DNA of 10,628 bases, taken from positions 1 to 10,628 of the forward strand of contig CAZADH010000220.1 of NCBI GenBank assembly GCA_964483805.1, read 5' to 3'. The notes beneath the pieces are model-generated. The model did not search any database, was not told where the DNA came from, and worked only from the letters and a program-made list of their open reading frames with translations. How positions within the stretch are numbered: the first letter of the stretch is position 1; the number at the start of each line of letters is the position of its first letter. This DNA comes from CAZADH01 sp964483805. Its GTDB lineage: Bacteria; Muiribacteriota; Ozemobacteria; Ozemobacterales; Ozemobacteraceae. Positions 5,300 through 10,628 of this stretch are shown here, in pieces. The translations under genes and the position numbers were made by a program.

Positions 5300-7057
5300 T
5301 CAGTCGTGGTACCCCAGACGGCGTTTCAGGACCTCGAGCCGCTGTGAGATCTGTTCGAGCGTCATGTCTTTGAACCGCGGCGGCAGGAAGCGCGAATCGG
5401 TGCACTCCACCACGCCAATGAGGTCCATATACTCGAGCCGCTCGGTGTTCGACATCGGCCGGAACTCCGTAAGTACTTCGGACAGCACATCTTTGATCGA
5501 CTTGCTCGCCGCACTGCCGACCTGGGTCTCGTAGAGCCGATTCGTCCGCACGACGATGCCCTCGAGCTCGTTGCCCCCGAGGTTCGGATCGTCGGGCAGA
5601 TCGGGAATATCGGCGTCGGTGAGCTTCACCTTGTTCTTGCGCGCTGCCGCCAGCAGCCACTGGCGCCGCGTCACATTGTCTTGCGGCGGGAACAACGGGA
5701 TGTGCACATCGAGGCGGCCCTGACGCTTGAGATCGACCTCGAGCAGGTCGGGGCGGGACGTCGCGAAGATCCAGAAGATGCGCCCGCGGTTGCGGGTATC
5801 GGCCATCTCGCGGGCCAGCATCGCGTAGATGCGCCCCGAGAGACCCGAGTCGTTGCCCCCGCCATCCCGTTTGCCCGTCATCTGGTCGGCCTCATCGACG
5901 AACACGATGACCTGGCCGAGCGCATGCAGGATCTTGAAAATCGCTTCGAGGTTGCTCTCGGTCGAGCCGACCCAGCGATCGCGGAAGTTCTTCAACTCGA
6001 CGCACGGCACCCCGCACTCCCCCGCGAAACACTCGACGAGAAAGGTCTTGCCGGTGCCGATGCGCCCGGTCAGCAGATACCCCATCGGCAACGCCTGTGC
6101 CTTGCCCATTTTCATCAGCTTCGCGTCTTCACGCAGCCACTTCTTCGCCTCGTCGTGGCCGGCGACGTCGTCCATGGTGCGGGTCGACTCGACGAACGAA
6201 ATGTAGCCACCCGCCGACTTCTCGATCATCGATTTCTTGACCGACTTCAGATAGTCCATCGAGATGCGCTGGTTGTTCTTCATCGCCCGCTGCACCAGGT
6301 GGCGGATATCGACCAGCGACAAACCCTCGAGTTTCTTGGCAAGGGTGGCGCGATCGACATCACACAATGTATTGAAATCTGCAATATCTTTTGTCAAGAC
6401 CTCGATATACGACCGCACCTGGTCGGCCTGCGGCAGATCGATGCGGATTTTGGCGTTGTGCGGCGAGGCGGTCAACAATGGGTGCAGATCGGCCAGGTTC
6501 TCGGCGAGAATGATCGTCGCCACATAGGCCGAAACGATGGCCGGATTGCTCGCCCACTCGAGCACCCGCAACAGGCTGTCGGCCGTGTCGGGCCGCACAT
6601 AGGCCGGGTCGGACCGCGGCAGCAGGAACTGCGCGTGGTCGATGACGATGCCGATGCGCGGCGACTTGCTCTCGTCGATGCTGCGCATGCGCATGGTGTA
6701 GTCGAGCAGGCGATCGATCAACTCGAGCGGCTTGTTCGGGTCGACCGTGATCGCGCCGGGCGCCGAGGCGAACGACGTCTTGTTGAAACTGTCGTAGGTG
6801 TTCAGGAACGACAGGAAATTCTTGTTCTCGTCTTTCAGGGTGCGAATGCCGCGGCTGCGATCGTAGGCGAGCACGAGATCGAACGGCGCCAGTTGCGACG
6901 CCACCAGGAAGTCGCGCAACGGCACGAACGGCGAGGTTTCCTGCTCGGGATTCTTGGCGATCAGGTCGTAGATGTTGCCGTACAAAATGAACTGGCTCAC
7001 CGAGCCACCCTTGAAGATCTCGCGCATTTCCTGGGCCCACGGTGGGATGTTAGGCAT
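5300..7057 (-). CDS. Two-module AAA ATPase resembling Ycf46 (degenerate N-terminal module, active C-terminal module)
   Basis: 585 residues. The C-terminal module (about 290-540) is a complete AAA domain: an entry motif MDDVAGHDEAKKWLRE, Walker A GRIGTGKT (331-338), a pore-loop-like RWVGSTESN (361-369), Walker B VIVFVDEAD (383-391), and a second region of homology FATSRPDLLEVDLKRQGRLD with two arginine-finger candidates (R445, R448). The usual sensor-1 Asn of ATNRPD is Ser (S434). The N-terminal half keeps the plan of an AAA module but has no Walker A; a Walker-B-like strand reads RIGIVIDHAQFLLP (134-147), and LEGLSLVDIRHLV (243-255) leads into the second module. This order recalls Ycf46-type ATPases of plastids and bacteria. 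It should be a cytoplasmic hexameric remodeller. AAGGAG at 7065-7070 supports the ATG. It is the last gene of the ABC operon, 57 bases after its neighbour. The substrate is unknown. Confidence 0.9.
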   Translation of the reverse strand: MPNIPPWAQEMREIFKGGSVSQFILYGNIYDLIAKNPEQETSPFVPLRDFLVASQLAPFDLVLAYDRSRGIRTLKDENKNFLSFLNTYDSFNKTSFASAPGAITVDPNKPLELIDRLLDYTMRMRSIDESKSPRIGIVIDHAQFLLPRSDPAYVRPDTADSLLRVLEWASNPAIVSAYVATIILAENLADLHPLLTASPHNAKIRIDLPQADQVRSYIEVLTKDIADFNTLCDVDRATLAKKLEGLSLVDIRHLVQRAMKNNQRISMDYLKSVKKSMIEKSAGGYISFVESTRTMDDVAGHDEAKKWLREDAKLMKMGKAQALPMGYLLTGRIGTGKTFLVECFAGECGVPCVELKNFRDRWVGSTESNLEAIFKILHALGQVIVFVDEADQMTGKRDGGGNDSGLSGRIYAMLAREMADTRNRGRIFWIFATSRPDLLEVDLKRQGRLDVHIPLFPPQDNVTRRQWLLAAARKNKVKLTDADIPDLPDDPNLGGNELEGIVVRTNRLYETQVGSAASKSIKDVLSEVLTEFRPMSNTERLEYMDLIGVVECTDSRFLPPRFKDMTLEQISQRLEVLKRRLGYHD

Positions 7058-7114
7058 GGCGGTGCTCCTTGACGAAGTCGGCGTGGCGGACCGGAACGTG
7101 GAAACCGGCGCGCA

Positions 7115-8041
7115 TCACTGGGATTGCGGTTGCGACGGCGGCGGCGCCGCCTGCCCCGAGGTCGTACCCGACACGGCAGGGGTTGTCAAAGTGCCGCCGA
7201 ACATGGTTTCGTTGCCGTCGAGCAGACCGTTGCTTGGGGCCAGTGACCCCAGGAAATCGGCATGCTGGTTCATGAACTTCTCGGCATCGCCCAGCGTCGA
7301 GGTGACCCGATCGAGGCTCGCCTGCAATGCATCCGGCGAGCGGTTGAACGCAACCTCTTCGCGAATCAACTGGGCCTGGTTCTCGATCCGGGTCAGTTCC
7401 ATTTCAATGACCGACAGATTCTCGTTGGCCTTATCGAGGTTGGCCAGACGCCGCTCCTGAATCTCGAGGTTCGCAATCAGCGACCGCTTCAGGTTTTCCG
7501 AGATGCTCTCGGGCGTCAGGTCGATGCGCAGTTGCCGAATGCTGTTCTCGAGGTCTTTGCGGCTGGTCATGTTGAGACTCTTGCGAATCAACTGCTGGTT
7601 CACCAGCAGCTTCAAAAAGATCACGGTCAACTGGTTCATGGTCTGACAGCGGGAATCCCACATGAAGTCGGGCGTCTGGTTGCCCATCTGCATCAGGCGG
7701 CCGACCTCGACGAGATTGGCGTTCAGCCGTTCGAGCCGTTGCCGCAGGGCGCCCTCGAGCGAATCGACCCACTGCTGCAACTGCGCGCCCAGTTCGGGGT
7801 TGGGCTGCGCGCGGTGCAGCGCGTCGACGAGACGCTGAAAACGAGGGTTGGTCGACATCATCCAGAGATAGGTGAGTTCACCGGCGGCCCCGAGAAACCA
7901 GAACCCCGGATTCACGAACCCCAGGCCGATGAAGGCCAAGACTGCCAATTTGTTGACCGGAAACGGCCCGATGATCGGGACTTCCGGGCGGGCGTCGAAT
8001 GCGGCTTTGAGATAGTCGAGAAATCCGAGTTTCTGCGTCAC
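7115..8041 (-). CDS. Unrecognised membrane-anchored coiled-coil protein coupled to the ABC ATPase
   Basis: 308 residues from a GTG that overlaps the ABC ATPase stop by four bases (GTGA, 8038-8041), indicating translational coupling. I do not recognise the family. Residues 1-28 are an amphipathic lead (KLGFLDYLKAAFD). Residues 31-60 are strongly hydrophobic, with a central NPG turn (GLGFVNPGFWFLGAAGELTY), likely a hairpin or re-entrant loop in the inner membrane. From about 63 (STNPRFQRLVDALHRAQ) the protein is almost entirely helical, with long heptad-like stretches at 82-120 and 160-260 (NLEIQERRLANLDKANENL, ELTRIENQAQLIREEV). A Gly/Thr/Pro/Gln-rich tail closes it (271-308). With no signal peptide cleavage site and an AAA gene next door, a cytoplasmic coiled coil hung from the membrane is the most likely layout. 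It could link the transporter to the AAA protein. Confidence 0.82.
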   Translation of the reverse strand: MTQKLGFLDYLKAAFDARPEVPIIGPFPVNKLAVLAFIGLGFVNPGFWFLGAAGELTYLWMMSTNPRFQRLVDALHRAQPNPELGAQLQQWVDSLEGALRQRLERLNANLVEVGRLMQMGNQTPDFMWDSRCQTMNQLTVIFLKLLVNQQLIRKSLNMTSRKDLENSIRQLRIDLTPESISENLKRSLIANLEIQERRLANLDKANENLSVIEMELTRIENQAQLIREEVAFNRSPDALQASLDRVTSTLGDAEKFMNQHADFLGSLAPSNGLLDGNETMFGGTLTTPAVSGTTSGQAAPPPSQPQSQ

Positions 8042-9360
8042 GATGCGGCAGCCACCTTTGTCGCGTGGTTTTTGCAGGTCTGCGGATGATCCCCGCACAC
8101 CTCGCGGAACTTCGCCGTGATCTCGCCCAGCACCTGCTGAAAAGGAGCTTCACGTTGTATTGCCATTGGATCGGTGTCGGGGCCGCGCCGCAACGGTACG
8201 ATGACCTCGCACGCGAGGCGACCGGGGTTTGCGGCGAAGATCCAGACCCGATCGGCGAGGATGGCGGCCTCGGCCAGTGAGTGGGTGACGATGAACACCG
8301 TCGCCTCGACCTCGTTCCAGAGCTTGAGGATCAGTCGCTGCATGTCGAGCCGCGTTGGTTCGTCGAGTGCCGAGAACGGTTCGTCCATGAGGATGATGCG
8401 CGGTTTGAGCACCAGCGTGCGCGCGATCGCCACGCGCTGCTGCTGCCCACCCGACAACTGGCTGGGATACTTGTGCTCGTGGCCTTCGAGCCCGACCTTG
8501 CGGATGAGGTCCATGGCCATGTCATTCATTGTATTGCGCGAGTAATGACCTTCGAGTTCGAGACCGAAGGTGACGTTCTCGAGCACGGTGCGGTTCGGGA
8601 ACGAACTGTACTTCTGAAAGATCATGCCCCGGTCTTTGCCCGGCCCGGTTACGGGTTGCCCACGCACCAGAATCTCGCCGGTCGTGGGCGGAAACACTTC
8701 CTGGAACCCTTCGATCAGGTTGAGCAGCGTCGATTTGCCGCACCCCGACGGGCCGACCAGGGCGATGAACTCGCCGACGTCGGGCAGGTCTTCGATCTCG
8801 AAATTGATGTTCTCGAGGGCCTTGAACTCCTGGGCCGTTCCGGGATTGAACACCTTGCTGACGTTGCGGAACGTCACCACCGGCGGCCGGACGATCGGAC
8901 CGCGCGCCGCCATGGCAGCAGCCAAGCGCGGCGACACCGCGGGCAGGGCGGGACCCGGCCTTTCTTCACGCTCCGGGCGCGCGGTCTCGGCCAGCTTCTC
9001 TCCGACGGCCACCGCCCCACCGGCGGCCATTGCCGACGCTGCCACGGCAGCCTGCAAGGTCAGCGAGGCGCCGCCGTCACCCGCGGTCGCATCGTCGCCC
9101 GCTCCCACTGCGGCCCGCGCCGCGGCCGGGCCTGCCAACGGCGTGGCGACGGCCGGTTGCGATGCGCGCGTCGAAGCCGCCCCGGTTTGCTCGACATCAA
9201 CGGCCGCCAGGTCGATGACGGTTTGCGGCACCCCCGGAATTTCGGGGGCTTGCACCGATGGACTGGCCGAAATCGGCGCCTGGGGCCGCACGGTCGGCTC
9301 GGCCCCCAGCACGCGTTGATTGGGAGTCGCCGGTGCGGGCTTGTTGCGCGGATCACTCAT
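8038..9360 (-). CDS. NitT/TauT-type ABC transporter ATP-binding protein with long N-terminal extension
   Basis: 440 residues. The nucleotide-binding domain (about 160-400) is complete: VTFRNVSKVF, Walker A GPSGCGKST (203-211), Q-loop Q249 (MIFQKYSSFPNRTVLENV), signature LSGGQQQR (302-309), Walker B RIILMDEP (321-328), D-loop SALD, and the switch His H360 (IVTHS). FPNRTVLENV and the Asn-Pro-Gly segment after WIFA are typical of the nitrate/taurine/sulfonate ATPases (SsuB/TauB/NrtD group). Unusually, about 158 Ala/Pro/Thr-rich residues precede the domain; the family normally starts within 10-20 residues of it. The C-terminus carries CGDHPQTCKNH (422-432), a C-x2-H-x3-C-x2-H cluster. The ATG at 9358-9360 overlaps the permease stop (ATGA), which is why I reject the earlier start at 9408. 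It energises the permease at the inner membrane. Substrate unknown. Confidence 0.94.
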   Translation of the reverse strand: MSDPRNKPAPATPNQRVLGAEPTVRPQAPISASPSVQAPEIPGVPQTVIDLAAVDVEQTGAASTRASQPAVATPLAGPAAARAAVGAGDDATAGDGGASLTLQAAVAASAMAAGGAVAVGEKLAETARPEREERPGPALPAVSPRLAAAMAARGPIVRPPVVTFRNVSKVFNPGTAQEFKALENINFEIEDLPDVGEFIALVGPSGCGKSTLLNLIEGFQEVFPPTTGEILVRGQPVTGPGKDRGMIFQKYSSFPNRTVLENVTFGLELEGHYSRNTMNDMAMDLIRKVGLEGHEHKYPSQLSGGQQQRVAIARTLVLKPRIILMDEPFSALDEPTRLDMQRLILKLWNEVEATVFIVTHSLAEAAILADRVWIFAANPGRLACEVIVPLRRGPDTDPMAIQREAPFQQVLGEITAKFREVCGDHPQTCKNHATKVAAAS

Positions 9361-10628
9361 CGCTTCTCTCTCCGATACGGGAAAAACCGATCGCCAACAA
9401 ACTGCCACAACAGGTCGGTCAAATAGGCCAGAGCCACGATGGCGACGAGAATCAGGTAGATGTGTTCACGCGGCCCCTGGCGCTGCGAGACAAGAATCAT
9501 CGCGCCGACGCCGCCCGCGGTCATGTCGACCATCTCGGCAAGAATGATGTAGCCCCAACCGACGCCAAAGCCCAGGCGCATCGCCGTATAAATATCGGGT
9601 AATGCCACGCCGAGCATCACTTTGGTCATCACCTGCCAGCGACTGGCACCGAGGGTGTAGGCCGTCTGGAGAAATACATTGTCAACCTTGTCGACCGCCT
9701 GCACGAACAGGGGCAGCAAGTAGATCGAGAACGCCAGAGCCAGATACATGTATTTCTGCATCTCGGTCATGCCGAAGAACAGCAGAAACAGCGGCAGAAT
9801 GGCCGGAATCGGCAGATACGCAAAAAACACCGTCGTCGGATCGAAGGTCGCCTTGATCTTGGTGAACGTGCCCATCAGTACACCCAACGGAAAACACACG
9901 GCCACAGCAATGACGAAACCGTAGACGACGCGTTTGAGCGAGACCCAGAGGTTGGTCGGCAGATCGCGAACGTACCACAGGTCATGGGCGGACCGCACCA
10001 CCTCACCCAGGCTCGGCAACACCGCCGGCGAATACCAGCGGGTCTCGACACATTCGAACCGATAGATCAACTTGTCGGCGGTGCGCAGCGTGATCTGCCC
10101 CGGGGGCAACTCGACCTCGATCGCCTCGTCGCCGGCGCGCACCGGAACTTCGAACTTCGACAGCGCATAGCGCTGCTGGCCGACCAACAGGTCACGACCG
10201 GCTTCGGTGCGGTCGATGCGCGCATTGGGCACCAGATAGGTCACGGTCTGCGCGAAGCGGGTGCCCGGCACGAAGTGCGGGACGGCGGCCGGGGCCGCCG
10301 GCGGCGTCGGCGGATCGACCCGCACCCGCGGATCGAGCACGCGCCGCGGTTCGGCACCACTGCCGGTGGGCTCGGGTGCCGGTTTCGGTTCGGCCTCGAA
10401 CCGTCCGGCCGGCAACTCGACGTTGACCATCTTGCCCGACGTGGCCATCTGCCAGAAGAACAACACCAGCAACACCGGGATAAGCCCAAGCACCACGGTC
10501 ATGCCGCGCGACAGCTTCTCGCGAATGAGCAGGATCGGCGGTGCCGCCGCCCGCTCGGTGCGCCCCACCGGAGCACGCCCCGCCGACGTAACCGGCCCCG
10601 GGCTGGAGAGCCCCGGGCTGGCGCGCCC
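9357..10628 (-). CDS. NitT/TauT-type ABC transporter permease with a large insertion (5' end uncertain)
   Basis: The frame is open to the right edge. A GTG at 10566-10568 gives 403 residues but has no clear ribosome binding site, so the true start may lie further upstream; residue numbers here are from that GTG. One helix (about 24-42, VVLGLIPVLLVLFFW) is followed by an insertion (about 43-180): a Pro-rich part, then a beta-rich part (FEVPVRAGDEAIEVELPPGQ). The standard permease core then begins at LPSLGEVVRSAHDLW, with helices from about 210 to 390. The EAA loop that docks the ATPase reads AYTLGASRWQVMTKVMLGVALP (303-324, the end written as VALP). The core matches the BPD_transp_1 permeases of the SsuC/TauC type, which have only a short loop after helix 1. 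The insertion should face the periplasm. It is coupled to the ATPase by ATGA. No solute-binding gene is in view. Confidence 0.88.
   Translation of the reverse strand, partial: GRASPGLSSPGPVTSAGRAPVGRTERAAAPPILLIREKLSRGMTVVLGLIPVLLVLFFWQMATSGKMVNVELPAGRFEAEPKPAPEPTGSGAEPRRVLDPRVRVDPPTPPAAPAAVPHFVPGTRFAQTVTYLVPNARIDRTEAGRDLLVGQQRYALSKFEVPVRAGDEAIEVELPPGQITLRTADKLIYRFECVETRWYSPAVLPSLGEVVRSAHDLWYVRDLPTNLWVSLKRVVYGFVIAVAVCFPLGVLMGTFTKIKATFDPTTVFFAYLPIPAILPLFLLFFGMTEMQKYMYLALAFSIYLLPLFVQAVDKVDNVFLQTAYTLGASRWQVMTKVMLGVALPDIYTAMRLGFGVGWGYIILAEMVDMTAGGVGAMILVSQRQGPREHIYLILVAIVALAYLTDLLWQFVGDRFFPYRREKR
10595..10621. repeat. Two 12-base direct repeats three bases apart
   Basis: GCCCCGGGCTGG occurs at 10595-10606 and again at 10610-10621. 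On the minus strand, in the open frame leading into the permease, they would encode a Ser-Pro-Gly-rich linker (SPGLSSPGP). They could equally lie in an upstream untranslated region. Confidence 0.7.

Noticed and set aside
5681..7072. Long plus-strand reading frame opposite the AAA gene (about 463 residues)
   Set aside because: It has a His/Arg/Gln/Val-rich composition typical of antisense frames in GC-rich genes. It overlaps a complete AAA domain on the other strand.
7262..8089. Plus-strand reading frame opposite the coiled-coil gene (about 275 residues)
   Set aside because: It is an antisense shadow. The minus-strand frame is coupled to its neighbour by a 4-base overlap and has coherent membrane and helical structure.
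8042..8098. Earlier start for the coiled-coil protein
   Set aside because: The extra 19 residues are antisense-like and overlap the ABC ATPase coding end. The GTG in GTGA gives a coupled start.
9361..9408. Earlier start for the ABC ATPase
   Set aside because: It would overlap the permease by 52 bases; the ATG in the ATGA overlap is the typical coupled start.
8281..9426. Long plus-strand reading frame opposite the ABC ATPase (about 381 residues)
   Set aside because: It is Arg/His/Gly-rich antisense of a clear ABC domain, with no recognisable motif.
1..10628. CRISPR arrays, tRNAs, insertion sequences, attachment sites
   Set aside because: I found no spaced repeats, cloverleaf or transposase motifs. 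The only tandem repeats are the coding hendecads and two short duplications.

Overview
The window looks like chromosomal DNA from a GC-rich bacterium (roughly 60% or more by eye, not computed). Export signals, a TolB-like propeller and a TolA-like Ala/Lys/Glu region suggest a Gram-negative-type envelope. Nothing fixes the phylum; a deep-branching, little-cultured lineage is possible but that is a guess. I saw no tRNA, rRNA, CRISPR array, insertion sequence or phage gene. Coding density is high; the longest gap is about 250 bases.

Layout. (1) 1-1434, plus: the 3' part of a sensor histidine kinase (PAS tail, HisKA, HATPase) ending in a degenerate receiver-like domain. (2) 1625-2086, minus: a UspA-family stress protein with its own promoter; a hairpin at 1561-1595 separates it from the convergent kinase. 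(3) 2177-3010, minus: an exported TolB-like propeller protein with a GTG start. (4) 3125-4804, minus: an exported LysM protein with an 11-residue Ala/Lys/Glu repeat and a C-terminal coiled coil. Its strong terminator (3039-3072) lies directly against the promoter of gene 3. (5) 5055-5237, plus: a 60-residue DUF3006-like protein, divergent from the LysM gene. (6) 5300 to the right edge, minus: a compact operon read permease -> ABC ATPase -> membrane/coiled-coil protein -> two-module Ycf46-like AAA ATPase. The first two junctions are 4-base stop/start overlaps and the last gap is 57 bases.

The last operon is the most unusual part. A NitT/TauT-type ABC transporter pair is tightly coupled to a protein of unrecognised family and to an AAA ATPase. 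The permease carries an insertion of about 140 residues after its first membrane helix. The ABC ATPase has an N-terminal extension of about 158 residues and a C-terminal Cys/His cluster. No solute-binding protein is visible, although it could lie beyond the right edge. The simplest reading is an uptake system whose assembly or activity is handled by an accessory membrane protein and an AAA remodeller; the substrate is unknown. The other genes are independent units concerned with signalling, stress and the envelope.
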